Shown one piece after another: positions 37,954 through 46,347 of a stretch of 64,000 nucleotides of DNA. Positions within the stretch are counted from its first letter, which is position 1, and each line of letters opens with the position of its first letter. The notes below the pieces were generated by a model. The model did not search any database and had not been told where the DNA came from. It was given only the letters and a program-made list of their open reading frames with translations. The stretch covers positions 62,001 to 126,000 of the forward strand of contig NZ_LECW02000022.1 of the NCBI RefSeq assembly GCF_001042475.2. Direction: 5' to 3'. The DNA is from Bacillus glycinifermentans (GTDB lineage: Bacteria > Bacillota > Bacilli > Bacillales > Bacillaceae). The position numbers and the translations under genes were made by a program.

Positions 37954-38472
37954 ATGAGTGATGTCCATGATCATGGTATTCAACAAGCAGTAGACCAGCT
38001 GAAGAGCGAGGGCAGAGATCAATATTTAGACCGTGAGCCTGAATCTCCGGCAGCTGAAGAAAACAGGCCCGCCAGCATTTTTGACATGTGGTGGGGGATA
38101 AGACCGCGCGGAAGCAACCGGAACGAGGAAAGTACAGAACAAGAAGAAAGCACAGAACAAGTGGAAAGCACAGAACAAGTGGAAAGCACAGAACAAGTGG
38201 AAAATACAGAACAAGAAGAAAGCATAGAACGAGAGGAAAGTGAAAAACAAGAGAAAAGCAAGAAACAAGAGAAAAGCAAGAAACAAGAGAAAAACCAAAA
38301 GCATGAAAAAGGGAAGAAACACGAGAAAAGCAAAAAACCGGAATACGGGCACAAGAGGCCTGAATATCGTCCTCACAAGAAAAAGCATTACAGGAAAACG
38401 AGACACGGCTATGAAAAATATACGGAATGTTATGAGGGAAATGTAACTGAGGTCAAATATCGCAAAGTGTAA
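37954..38472 (+). CDS. CotG-like bipolar hexapeptide-repeat protein
   Basis: A 172-aa hydrophilic protein. Residues 1-58 are unique (MSDVHDHGIQQAVDQLK...MWWGIRPRG). Residues 59-129 are about 12 tandem six-residue units: first acidic (ESTEQE, ESTEQV x3, ENTEQE, ESIERE), then basic (EKSKKQ x2, EKNQKH, EKGKKH, EKSKKP). A His/Lys/Tyr-rich tail follows, ending EVKYRKV. Such Ser/Lys-rich modular repeats next to a CotH-family kinase resemble CotG, whose serines CotH phosphorylates. There is no signal peptide. The start ATG follows ATAGGAGG. It is probably a coat protein; that is inference. The codon pattern in the repeats is nearly identical (18-bp units), suggesting recent expansion. Confidence 0.75.
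   Translation: MSDVHDHGIQQAVDQLKSEGRDQYLDREPESPAAEENRPASIFDMWWGIRPRGSNRNEESTEQEESTEQVESTEQVESTEQVENTEQEESIEREESEKQEKSKKQEKSKKQEKNQKHEKGKKHEKSKKPEYGHKRPEYRPHKKKHYRKTRHGYEKYTECYEGNVTEVKYRKV
38128..38340 (+). repeat. 18-bp coding tandem repeat
   Basis: About 12 units of 18 bp (one 15 bp) encode the E-S-T-E-Q-V and E-K-S-K-K-Q hexapeptides. The best-conserved units are GAAAGCACAGAACAAGTG, repeated three times. Confidence 0.9.
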
Positions 38473-38477
38473 TCAAA

Positions 38478-38511
38478 GCGGCTTACTGCATTGTGAGCCG
38501 CCATTTTTTTA
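38478..38511 (+). terminator. Terminator after the CotG-like gene
   Basis: GCGGCTTAC (38478-38486) / GTGAGCCGC (38493-38501), with one G-U pair, followed by ATTTTTTT. Confidence 0.85.
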
Positions 38512-38625
38512 GGTGTGAAAAACCGGGACTTTAGAACGGGTTTTCGCATTGCAGAAAGGATTTTTTAAAGGTCTGGAGAATATAAAAAAAAGTTAAGCTG
38601 AAATCTAACTGCGGGGGAATTTTGA

Positions 38626-39531
38626 ATGAAGTTTGCGACAGCAGGGCTGCACAGCCGTCAATTTGTGGGACTTGTCATGGGCGATAAAATCATGGATTTG
38701 CACAAAGCCGAAAAAAAGCTGTTTGAGCTTGAGACGATACCTGAAACGCTCATCGAGTGCGTGAGCGAGGGCGACAAGTTCGTCCGCCATGTCGAACAGC
38801 TTGTCGAGTGGTCAAAGAAGAAAAATACTGAAGAGAGCGGTTCGTATATTTATCCGCTGTCAGATGTCAAGCTGTTGGCCCCCATTCCAACGCCGCGGAA
38901 AAACGTTTTTTGCATCGGAAAAAATTATCGGGACCACGCGATAGAAATGGGAAGCGAAGCAGATATTCCGAAACATATCATGGTCTTTACAAAAGCGCCG
39001 ACTTCGGTGATCGGGCACCTTGAATCGATCGATGCCCACAAAGGCGTGACAGAAACGCTGGATTATGAAGGGGAGCTGGCGGTTGTCATCGGCAAAACCG
39101 GCAGACGCATCCCGAAAGAAGAAGCGCTTGACTATGTATTCGGCTATACGATTATCAACGACGTGACTGCGCGCGATCTGCAAAAGCGGCATAAGCAGTT
39201 TTTTATCGGAAAAAGCCTTGACGCCACATGTCCGATGGGGCCGTATCTAGTACATAAATCAATGATTGAGGACCCGCAGCAGCTGAAAGTGGAAACGCGG
39301 GTCAACGGCGAACTTCGCCAGTCGGGCGATACGAAAGATATGATCTTTTCGGTTGCAGAGATCATTGAAACGCTGTCAAAAGGGATGACGCTTGAAGCCG
39401 GCGATATTATCGCAACGGGCACGCCGTCCGGGGTCGGCAGCGGGTTTCAGCCGCCAAGGTTTCTGCACGAAGGGGATCAGGTCGATATCACGATCGAACC
39501 GATCGGAACGCTTTCGAATCTTGTAAAATAA
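38626..39531 (+). CDS. yisK: YisK, fumarylacetoacetate-hydrolase-family enzyme
   Basis: A 301-aa FAH-superfamily protein, the same length as B. subtilis YisK. In B. subtilis it is linked to the cell-shape protein Mbl and has oxaloacetate decarboxylase activity. The C-terminal catalytic domain (about 85-301) has CIGKNYRDHAIEMG and the metal-binding acidic residues in DYEGELAVVIGK, then GYTIINDVTARDLQ and GTPSGVGSGF. An N-terminal domain of about 85 residues precedes it. The start ATG at 38626 follows GGGGG. It is probably monocistronic; a SigA promoter for the next gene lies directly after its stop. Confidence 0.92.
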   Translation: MKFATAGLHSRQFVGLVMGDKIMDLHKAEKKLFELETIPETLIECVSEGDKFVRHVEQLVEWSKKKNTEESGSYIYPLSDVKLLAPIPTPRKNVFCIGKNYRDHAIEMGSEADIPKHIMVFTKAPTSVIGHLESIDAHKGVTETLDYEGELAVVIGKTGRRIPKEEALDYVFGYTIINDVTARDLQKRHKQFFIGKSLDATCPMGPYLVHKSMIEDPQQLKVETRVNGELRQSGDTKDMIFSVAEIIETLSKGMTLEAGDIIATGTPSGVGSGFQPPRFLHEGDQVDITIEPIGTLSNLVK

Positions 39532-39534
39532 GTC

Positions 39535-39563
39535 TTGTTACGTAATGGGTATTTCTGTATAAT
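39535..39563 (+). promoter_or_regulatory. SigA promoter of the leader peptide/RsgA-like unit
   Basis: TTGTTA (39535-39540) and a perfect TATAAT (39558-39563), spaced 17 bp. Transcription should begin near 39570, about 30 nt before the leader ORF. Confidence 0.8.
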
Positions 39564-39598
39564 GAAATTATAAAATTTTTCGAAATGAGGGATGTGCG

Positions 39599-39664
39599 AT
39601 GAGAAGACAGATTGTGACGTTTGCAAGCCAATTATTCATAGCACAGCCCATGTCAAATAAATGA
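39599..39664 (+). CDS. Leader peptide of a ribosome-mediated attenuator
   Basis: A 21-codon ORF that encodes MRRQIVTFASQLFIAQPMSNK and ends in TGA. GAGGGAT (39587-39593) lies 5 nt upstream. Its codons 15-18 form the 5' arm of a 12-bp stem with 39696-39707. The peptide probably has no function beyond sensing translation, like leaders of erm, cat or vmlR-type resistance genes. Too short to be recognised by homology; the case rests on the promoter, the ribosome binding site and the alternative stems. Confidence 0.7.
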   Translation: MRRQIVTFASQLFIAQPMSNK

Positions 39665-39730
39665 CCGGTTACCTTCGTTTGATCTGGTGATATTCCATGG
39701 GCTGTGCGGGTACGGCTCATGGATTTTTTG
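39641..39730 (+). promoter_or_regulatory. Alternative antiterminator/terminator stems
   Basis: Stem A is GCACAGCCCATG (39641-39652) with CATGGGCTGTGC (39696-39707), 12 bp perfect. Stem B is 39695-39704 with 39713-39722 (10 bp, two G-U pairs), followed by ATTTTTT: an intrinsic terminator. A and B share 39696-39704, so they exclude each other. A ribosome finishing the leader ORF covers the left arm of A and lets B form (off); a stalled ribosome early in the leader leaves A free (on). Confidence 0.75.
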
Positions 39731-39744
39731 CTTGGATAGAGCGC

Positions 39745-39771
39745 AAAAAAAGAGCCTGCGGGCTCTTTTTT
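39745..39771 (+). terminator. Second intrinsic terminator in the leader
   Basis: AGAGCC (39751-39756) / GGCTCT (39761-39766), extended by an A-run and a T-run, lies 31 bp before the RsgA-like start. It would further limit readthrough. Confidence 0.8.
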
Positions 39772-39801
39772 AATATCATCAGACAATGGGAGGAAACCAA
39801 T

Positions 39802-40857
39802 TTGAATTTATCAAAATTAGGCGTCAACTATATTAGCGACCGTTTAAAGGATACGAAAGAAAGCGGCCTTGTGCTGGGAAGAGTCGCCCTTCCGCATAAG
39901 CGGCTGTATCGGGTTTTTACCGGACAGGGGGAATGGCTTGCCGAAATTTCCGGCAGGCTGAGGTTTGAAGCGGAAACGAGCGGGGATTTTCCGGCTGTGG
40001 GAGATTGGGTGTATATGCGTCCGCGGGAAGATGAAAAAAAGGGGACGATCGTTGACATTGTTCCCCGCTTTAGCCAAATTTCGCGCAAGGCTCCGGGTGA
40101 TCCTGCTGTGGAACAAATCACGGCTGCCAATGTAAACACGATTTTTCTCGTCAATGCCCTCAACCGGGATTTCAACATCAGAAGAATCGAACGATATCTA
40201 TCGCTTGCTTGGGAGAGCGGGGCCAATCCTGTCATCGTCCTCAGCAAAGCCGATATTGGCGATCGAATAGAAGAAAAGGTCAGACAGGCTGAATCTGTCG
40301 CATTCGGCGTGCCGATCCATGTCATCAGTGCACATGAAGGCATGGGGATGGATGAACTAAGGTCTTATGTCAGAGAGGGGGAGACAGCGGCGCTTTTAGG
40401 CTCGTCAGGTGCGGGAAAATCGACGATGATGAACTTTTTCCTGAACGAAAACCGTCAGGCCGTTCAAGAGGTTCGCGAAGGTGATGACAGAGGGAGGCAT
40501 ACGACCACTCACAGGGAGCTGTTTATGATTCCGGATGGAGGGGTTTTAATCGACACGCCGGGCATGAGAGCAATTGAACTCTGGGAATCTGAAGAAGGCT
40601 TTCAGCAAAGCTTCGCTGATGTTGAGGAGCTGGCGCAGGCATGCAAATTTACCGATTGCAGCCACCATCAAGAGCCCGGGTGCGCCGTTCAAGCGGCAAT
40701 CCTGGCAGGGGACTTGGATCATTCCCGCTTGAAGAGCTACCTTAAGCTTAAAAAAGAGCTCGAATATCTTGCGAGAAAAAAAGACAAACGGGCGATGATA
40801 CAAGACAAAAACCGCTGGAAGCAGATTTCAAAAAGCATGAGGAAAAAGCGGCGCTGA
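39802..40857 (+). CDS. RsgA-like circularly permuted ribosome GTPase
   Basis: A 351-aa GTPase of the RsgA/YloQ/YjeQ family, which tests or matures the 30S ribosomal subunit. Motif order is permuted: G4 SKAD (148-151), G1 GSSGAGKS (200-207), then G3 DTPG (251-254). An N-terminal OB-like domain comes first, and a C-terminal zinc knuckle has Cys281, Cys286, His288 and Cys294. The house-keeping B. subtilis RsgA (about 298 aa) is encoded in another place (near prkC/rpe), so this longer protein is likely a second, conditional paralogue. The start is TTG at 39802 after GGGAGG; the in-frame ATG at 39697 lies inside the attenuator and is rejected. Confidence 0.87.
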   Translation: MNLSKLGVNYISDRLKDTKESGLVLGRVALPHKRLYRVFTGQGEWLAEISGRLRFEAETSGDFPAVGDWVYMRPREDEKKGTIVDIVPRFSQISRKAPGDPAVEQITAANVNTIFLVNALNRDFNIRRIERYLSLAWESGANPVIVLSKADIGDRIEEKVRQAESVAFGVPIHVISAHEGMGMDELRSYVREGETAALLGSSGAGKSTMMNFFLNENRQAVQEVREGDDRGRHTTTHRELFMIPDGGVLIDTPGMRAIELWESEEGFQQSFADVEELAQACKFTDCSHHQEPGCAVQAAILAGDLDHSRLKSYLKLKKELEYLARKKDKRAMIQDKNRWKQISKSMRKKRR

Positions 40858-40969
40858 AATCATCTCAAGCGCCTTTATCATGATATTGGCAGCGTTCACA
40901 TTTTTTTGTTTAATGGACGGGTTCATGATAATATAAAAGCAATACCTGATCTGATAGGGGGAATTCGAT

Positions 40970-41341
40970 ATGGTGACGCATTGGCACATCACGGCATGGG
41001 TGATTGCGCTCATTTTAGTGTTCGTTACTTATGCGCTTTATGCCGTCAAAAATGAAAGAGGCGCGAAAATCGCGCATATGGTTCTTCGCTTGTTCTATAT
41101 TTTGGTGATCTTAACGGGAGCGGAAATCTTGTTTAGGTTTGCTGCCTGGACGAATGTATATACAGGAGAATACATAGGCAAGACGGTTCTCGGCCTTGTG
41201 ACGGTCGGATTGATGGAAATGCTCTTGATCCGCAAGAGAAAAGGAAAACCGATCATCGGAATTTGGATCGGCTTCATTATCGTCCTGCTTTTAACGATCG
41301 CGCTCGGGCTCCGTCTTCCTCTGGGCTTTAAAACCTTTTAA
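40970..41341 (+). CDS. yisL: YisL membrane protein (UPF0344/DUF1516)
   Basis: A 123-aa protein with four transmembrane segments (WVIALILVFVTYALYA; MVLRLFYILVILTGAEILF; TVLGLVTVGLMEMLLI; GIWIGFIIVLLLTIALGL). It begins MVTHWHITAW, typical of the family. Function is unknown. The start ATG follows AGGGGG. In B. subtilis yisL is followed by wprA; here yisN follows directly. Confidence 0.88.
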   Translation: MVTHWHITAWVIALILVFVTYALYAVKNERGAKIAHMVLRLFYILVILTGAEILFRFAAWTNVYTGEYIGKTVLGLVTVGLMEMLLIRKRKGKPIIGIWIGFIIVLLLTIALGLRLPLGFKTF

Positions 41342-41379
41342 GCGCACTGCACCAGTTCTGTTTAAGGGCTGGTGTTTTT

Positions 41380-41946
41380 TTATGAGGGGGGTTTGTATGC
41401 TGATATAGTCACGATTCTTATCCCCTCGGAAGTTGTCCATTCAAACCTGTCTTTCCTCTCACCGGTCCGTTCGTAATGATGCTGGAGCGCGCATTGTTTT
41501 ACATCGTTTGAAAACTGATAAAACGAGGCGCCTTTTGCTGTTGCCGGGTCTGCCGAAAAGCTTAAGCCATTGAAGGCGTAGACGCAGTCAAAAACAGAAA
41601 AACCGAGGCTGTTCAACTGGTCCAAAAACGAATAAAACTGCCCGTCGTCCAAATCAGATAAAAAATCCAAAAATGCCTGTTTCACCGTTTTCAAATAGCG
41701 GATCGCCTCTCCGCCTGTTAACGGAATGTTTCCGCATCTTTCTGTCGCGGCGAACCGGCCGAAGAGCTCCGCTTTCACCCATTCTCCGCCGAGATCGATA
41801 TAGACCCCCGGGCTTCTCAGGCTTTCAAACAGAAATAAATCACCTTCTTCATTTTCGATCAGGCAGATTCCCTCGTCCATGATAATCGTCCCGTAAATCC
41901 ATTTGCGGTCTTTTTCATAAATCCTCATCTCGCGTTCCGTTTCCAT
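41380..41946 (-). CDS. yisN: YisN family protein (DUF2777)
   Basis: A 188-aa protein upstream of asnO, as in B. subtilis (220 aa there). No signal peptide or membrane helix. Recognisable text: YGTIIMDEGICLIENEEGDL and LNSLGFSVFDCVYAFNGLSF. The start is ATG 41946 after AAAGGAGACC; the in-frame ATG at 41979 has no ribosome binding site. Function is unknown. Confidence 0.8.
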   Translation of the reverse strand: METEREMRIYEKDRKWIYGTIIMDEGICLIENEEGDLFLFESLRSPGVYIDLGGEWVKAELFGRFAATERCGNIPLTGGEAIRYLKTVKQAFLDFLSDLDDGQFYSFLDQLNSLGFSVFDCVYAFNGLSFSADPATAKGASFYQFSNDVKQCALQHHYERTGERKDRFEWTTSEGIRIVTISAYKPPS

Positions 41947-42107
41947 GGCTGGTCTCCTTTCTTTTTTCTTTTTCTCCAAAACGGGCTTGTCTCATACAAG
42001 TCTCTGATGGACAATTCAACTATTATTGTAAGGTGCATAAAATAAGTAAAGTGACAAAGGAAGTGAGCCTAAAAAGAGAAAGAACTTAGAATTGGAGCTG
42101 ATCGACA

Positions 42108-43949
42108 ATGTGTGGAATAACGGGGTGGGTGGATTTTACAAAACCGCTCGTCCGAGAGCAGCCTGTCATGGAGAAAATGACTGACACGCTTTCGAAAAGA
42201 GGGCCCGATGATACAAACATTTGGGGAAAGGATCACGTTTTATTCGGACATAAGCGCCTGGCTGTCGTCGATTTGGAAGGCGGCAGACAGCCGATGACCC
42301 GTACACATCAAGGGCATACCTACACGATTTGCTATAATGGAGAGCTCTATAATACAGAGGATTTGCGAAAAGAGCTTCTGGCGATGGGGCATCGATTTAA
42401 GAGCCACTCCGATACAGAGGTGCTGCTCCATTCCTATATGGAATGGAAGGAAGAGTGCATCCACAGGCTGAACGGAATCTTTGCGTTTGCTGTCTGGGAT
42501 GATGAACGGGATCTTCTGTTTGCGGCGAGAGACCGCCTCGGGGTCAAGCCGCTGTTTTATTCCGAGCACGGTGCGTCATTTCTGTTCGGCTCTGAAATCA
42601 AGGCGATTCTCGCTCATCCTGAGGTGAAGGCGAAGGTTGATCGCGAGGGGCTTGCCGAAATATTCGGGCTCGGTCCGTCAAGAACGCCGGGAAGCGGGGT
42701 TTTTAAAGGGATTAAGGAAATCCGCCCGGGGCATGCCATGCTGTTTTCAAAGGACGGCTTGACGGTCTGGCGCTATTGGAATGTCAAAAGCGAAAAGCAT
42801 CCTGACAGCTTTTCCGATACTGTTCTGAATGTCAGAACGCTTTTTGAAGACGCCGTGACAAGACAGCTTGTCTCAGATGTGCCCGTATGTACGTTTTTGT
42901 CAGGCGGCGTCGATTCAAGCGCCATCACGGCGACAGCCGCGAAACATTTTGAAAAAGAAGGTAAAGCGCCGCTCCATACGTTTTCGGTCGATTATGAGGA
43001 CAATGAGCGGTATTTTACCTCGAGTTTGTTCCAGCCGAACGCCGACGGACCGTGGATTCGAAAAATGTCGGAAGCATTCGGAACCGTCCATCACAACTGC
43101 GTCATTTCCCAGGAGGATCTCGCCGGCTGGTTGGAGGAAGCGGTCATCGTCAGAGATTTGCCCGGAATGGCCGATGTTGACTCATCGCTCCTTTGGTTTT
43201 GCCGGGAAATCAAAAAAGATTTTGTCGTGAGCCTGTCCGGGGAATGTGCAGATGAAATTTTCGGCGGGTATCCGTGGTTTCACTCGGCTGAGGATGTGAA
43301 AGGTTTCCCGTGGATGAGATCGACGGAAGAACGGATCGGGCTGCTCAAGAGCGACTGGCAGAAAAAACTCGGCCTCAAGGAGTACGTAACGGCGAAATAT
43401 GAAGAAACGGTGAAAGAAACGCCGGTGTTAGACGGAGAAACGGGTGAGGATAAGAGAAGGAGAGAGCTGTTTTACTTAAATATGCTTTGGTTTATGACGA
43501 CGCTGCTTGACCGGAAAGACAGGATGAGCATGGGCGCAAGCCTTGAAGTCAGGGTGCCGTTCGCCGATCACAGGCTCGTCGAATACGTTTGGAATATCCC
43601 GTGGGAATACAAAATGCACGGAAACCGGGAAAAAGGGGTCTTCCGCAAAGCATTGGAAGGGATTTTGCCTGACGACATTTTATATCGCAAAAAAAGCCCG
43701 TATCCGAAGACGCATCACCCGGCCTATACAAAAGCGGTGAAACGCTGGCTCGCGTCGCTTATTCAGCAGAAGGATTCGGCCCTTCACACCTTTTTGGACA
43801 GAAAAAAGCTCGATCAGCTGATTGAAACGGAGGGCGCGTCTTTTCAGGTTCCCTGGTACGGCCAGTTGATGAAGGGACCTCAGCTTATCGCGCACCTTGC
43901 GCAGATCCATACCTGGTTTGAGACCTACAGAATCGATATCGAAGATTAG
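42108..43949 (+). CDS. asnO: Asparagine synthetase (glutamine-hydrolysing) AsnO
   Basis: A 613-aa class II asparagine synthetase (614 in B. subtilis AsnO, the form linked to sporulation). The N-terminal glutaminase starts with nucleophile Cys2 (MCGITGW). The synthetase half has the PP-loop SGGVDSSAI and LSGECADEIFGGYPWF. It converts aspartate and glutamine to asparagine with ATP. The start follows TTGGAGCTG. It is followed by a terminator and is monocistronic here; the B. subtilis neighbours yizA and yisP are not present. Confidence 0.96.
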   Translation: MCGITGWVDFTKPLVREQPVMEKMTDTLSKRGPDDTNIWGKDHVLFGHKRLAVVDLEGGRQPMTRTHQGHTYTICYNGELYNTEDLRKELLAMGHRFKSHSDTEVLLHSYMEWKEECIHRLNGIFAFAVWDDERDLLFAARDRLGVKPLFYSEHGASFLFGSEIKAILAHPEVKAKVDREGLAEIFGLGPSRTPGSGVFKGIKEIRPGHAMLFSKDGLTVWRYWNVKSEKHPDSFSDTVLNVRTLFEDAVTRQLVSDVPVCTFLSGGVDSSAITATAAKHFEKEGKAPLHTFSVDYEDNERYFTSSLFQPNADGPWIRKMSEAFGTVHHNCVISQEDLAGWLEEAVIVRDLPGMADVDSSLLWFCREIKKDFVVSLSGECADEIFGGYPWFHSAEDVKGFPWMRSTEERIGLLKSDWQKKLGLKEYVTAKYEETVKETPVLDGETGEDKRRRELFYLNMLWFMTTLLDRKDRMSMGASLEVRVPFADHRLVEYVWNIPWEYKMHGNREKGVFRKALEGILPDDILYRKKSPYPKTHHPAYTKAVKRWLASLIQQKDSALHTFLDRKKLDQLIETEGASFQVPWYGQLMKGPQLIAHLAQIHTWFETYRIDIED

Positions 43950-43952
43950 AAG

Positions 43953-43983
43953 AAAGCACCCGGAGCGAGGCGGGTGCTTTTTG
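43953..43983. terminator. Terminator between asnO and yisQ
   Basis: AAAGCACCCG (43953-43962) / CGGGTGCTTT (43971-43980), perfect 10-bp stem, followed by TTT. Nearly symmetric, so usable from both sides. Confidence 0.85.
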
Positions 43984-43988
43984 TATGC

Positions 43989-45329
43989 TCAAGCCGCAAA
44001 TCCTTTTTGGAGCCATATTTTTGATCTCCATCGTCTGTACATCATAATCCCTCTCACCCATTCATCAGCAATAAAAGAAAACCAAATTCCCGCAAGGCCG
44101 AGTTCAAGCTGGATGCCGAAAATGTATGCGATCGGCAGGCCGATTCCCCACATGGAGATGATCGCCATATAGACCGGGTATTTTGCGTCACCGGCGGCTC
44201 TGAGCGAGTTGATGATCACCACGTTGAATGAACGGCCGGGCTCGAGGATGATCGTCATGACGATTAACATGCTCGCTGTCGCGATAATATCGGGATTTTG
44301 GCTGAAAATGCCGATCAGCGGTTTTGAAAAAACGGCCAGCAGAATGGAGGTGAATGTCGTAATCGCCAGCGCCCACCACAGGCTTTTTAAGCATCTGCTG
44401 TAAGCTTCGTCAAATTGTTTGGCTCCGATATGACGCCCGATCAAAATTTGCGTTCCCTGGCTGATCGCCGTTCCAAAAAGCATGATAAACATCATCAAGT
44501 TTTGTGCATATACTTTTGTCGTCAGCGCCTGTGCACCCATGAGCGTGATAAAATAGGTGACGATCATTTGTGACGCGTTATAGGAAAGCTGTTCTCCGGC
44601 CGAAGGGATGCCGATTTTGAGCAGCTTTTTCAGATGGCCTTTTTGAATAAGGAAAAGGCGCTTTGATAAAAGCGGCATGCCGATGCGCTTTTTGACAAGC
44701 AGGGCGATCGCCAATAGGCCGATGACGCGGGCCGTTGAAGTAGACAGCGCCACCCCTGCAACCCCGAGCACAGGGAAGCCGAACGGCCCGAAAATGACGA
44801 GATAGTTTCCGGCGATATTTAATATGTTCATGCCGATCGTGACGGCCATTGTATCCTTCGTATGGCCGTAGCTTTTTAGGATCGCGCTGTACGTCATGAT
44901 CAGCGCCTGGACAAAGGACAGTCCACCGACGATCTGCAAAAAGATTTTCGCTTCATCGAGCAATTCCGAAGACAGCCCCATCATCAATAAAAGCGGTTCT
45001 GCAAACATATAAATGGCTGCGCTTATCAGAAGACTGATGATAAAATTGGCGCTGATGGAGACGTACCCGACATCCATCGCTTCCGCTTTCTGCCGTGATC
45101 CTAAAAACTGTGAAATGATGACTGTGGTGCCCGTCGCGATGAAACCGAACATGACGATGATCAAATTCAGCATTTGGTTGCTGACGCCGACGGCCGCTAC
45201 GCTGTCGTCGGAATATTGGCTGAGCATCAGGGTATCCGCGTTTCCCATCAGCATATATAATGAAACCTCGATAAAAATCGGCCAGGTCAAGGCAAATAAA
45301 GAGAGGTTTTGAACATTTGTTTTCTTCAT
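43989..45329 (-). CDS. yisQ: YisQ, MATE-family efflux transporter
   Basis: A 446-aa membrane protein with 12 predicted helices of the multidrug and toxin extrusion family, which exchanges H+ or Na+ for drugs. Typical segments: IFIEVSLYMLMGNADTLMLS near the N-terminus and GTAISQGTQILIGRHIGAKQ in the second half. It lies between asnO and yisR, as in B. subtilis. The start is ATG 45329 after AAAGGGGTC. Divergent from yisR, which may regulate it. Substrate unknown. Confidence 0.9.
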   Translation of the reverse strand: MKKTNVQNLSLFALTWPIFIEVSLYMLMGNADTLMLSQYSDDSVAAVGVSNQMLNLIIVMFGFIATGTTVIISQFLGSRQKAEAMDVGYVSISANFIISLLISAAIYMFAEPLLLMMGLSSELLDEAKIFLQIVGGLSFVQALIMTYSAILKSYGHTKDTMAVTIGMNILNIAGNYLVIFGPFGFPVLGVAGVALSTSTARVIGLLAIALLVKKRIGMPLLSKRLFLIQKGHLKKLLKIGIPSAGEQLSYNASQMIVTYFITLMGAQALTTKVYAQNLMMFIMLFGTAISQGTQILIGRHIGAKQFDEAYSRCLKSLWWALAITTFTSILLAVFSKPLIGIFSQNPDIIATASMLIVMTIILEPGRSFNVVIINSLRAAGDAKYPVYMAIISMWGIGLPIAYIFGIQLELGLAGIWFSFIADEWVRGIMMYRRWRSKIWLQKGFAA

Positions 45330-45449
45330 GGCGGTGACCCCTTTCTTTTCAAAATCCGTTTAATAGTGTAACGCCATCCTTTTATAATAAAAAGAGACGA
45401 AACCGATACTTTTTGGAGAAATCCGACCAAATCAAAGGGGGGAAGAGCA

Positions 45450-46313
45450 TTGGACCATGTCATCTTCAAGATTCCGCCGCTGCCTGTTCTGATCACCTGC
45501 GGGGAAGGGGTATTCAAAACAGGGGAAAAACACGTGGAACGCGAATATTCCGTCTTTGATCTCTTATATGTCATAAAAGGGGAGCTGTTTTTGACCGAAG
45601 GCGGCAAGCCCTTCCGCGTCGCAGAGGGGGAGTACATCATCCTCATCCCGGGGCTTGAGCATTACGGACATCGGGGCTGTCTGGAGGATACCCATTATTT
45701 CTGGCTCCACTTTCAGGAGGAGGCGTACGAATTGGCGGATCAGGGAGGTGAGAACTGGACCGTGCTCAAGCTTGAGCACGGAACGTTTGAAACGCCCCCT
45801 TTATACAGCCTGAGGCTTCCGCGAAAAGGAAAAGTCGATCAAAAGGCATTTATAGAAAAGCAGTTTAGAAGTTTGCTTGATGATTCCGCCGAAAATTCGG
45901 ATTTGCCTCTCAGAAAGCAGCTCCTGTTCGAAGAGCTGCTCATTCACCTGCAAAAAGAGGCCTTCCGCATTCCTTCCGCGAATGAGCGGGTGGCGGCGGA
46001 AGCGCAGCGTTATATCGACCGCCACTACAAAGAAAAGCTCAGCATGGATCAGCTGTCGGCCGCTCTGCATTACCACCAGGACTACATCACCCGCTGCATG
46101 CAAAAAGTGTTCGGCCAAACGCCGGGGCAGTATGCCAACAAGGCGCGCATACATGAAGCAAAACGGCTGCTTTCGGTGACAAATGACAAAATGTCATCGA
46201 TCGCCGAACAAGTCGGCATCGACGATCCGACGTATTTTTCAAAACTTTTCAAACAGATGGAAGGCATGTCGCCTGTCGAGTACAGAAGGATGATCAAGAG
46301 GAATATCGAATAA
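45450..46313 (+). CDS. yisR: YisR, AraC-family transcription regulator
   Basis: A 287-aa regulator, the same length as B. subtilis YisR. The N-terminal part is a cupin-like sensor (about 10-90, VIKGELFLTEGGKPFRVAEG). The C-terminal AraC domain has two helix-turn-helix units: LSMDQLSAALHYHQDYITRC and MSSIAEQVGIDDPTYFSKLF. The start is TTG 45450 after AAGGGGGGAAGAG. The ligand and targets are unknown; a sugar catabolic role is often seen for this type. Confidence 0.9.
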   Translation: MDHVIFKIPPLPVLITCGEGVFKTGEKHVEREYSVFDLLYVIKGELFLTEGGKPFRVAEGEYIILIPGLEHYGHRGCLEDTHYFWLHFQEEAYELADQGGENWTVLKLEHGTFETPPLYSLRLPRKGKVDQKAFIEKQFRSLLDDSAENSDLPLRKQLLFEELLIHLQKEAFRIPSANERVAAEAQRYIDRHYKEKLSMDQLSAALHYHQDYITRCMQKVFGQTPGQYANKARIHEAKRLLSVTNDKMSSIAEQVGIDDPTYFSKLFKQMEGMSPVEYRRMIKRNIE

Positions 46314-46347
46314 GGTATAGGAAAAAACGGATCGGAGGAAAAAACGC

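Noticed and set aside
38128-38340. Regular 18-bp repeats that could suggest a CRISPR array
   Set aside because: No unique spacers; the repeats are in frame within a coding gene and encode hexapeptides.
38019-38406. Long Cys/Phe-rich or Leu/Phe-rich antisense frames opposite the repeat protein
   Set aside because: Low-complexity mirror of the Glu/Lys repeats; no ribosome binding site.
39697-39801. N-terminal extension of the RsgA-like protein from ATG 39697
   Set aside because: It would translate the attenuator stems; TTG 39802 has the ribosome binding site and matches the family start.
42000-42107. SigE-like CATACAAG and CATAAAAT boxes before asnO
   Set aside because: No -35 at a suitable distance for either.
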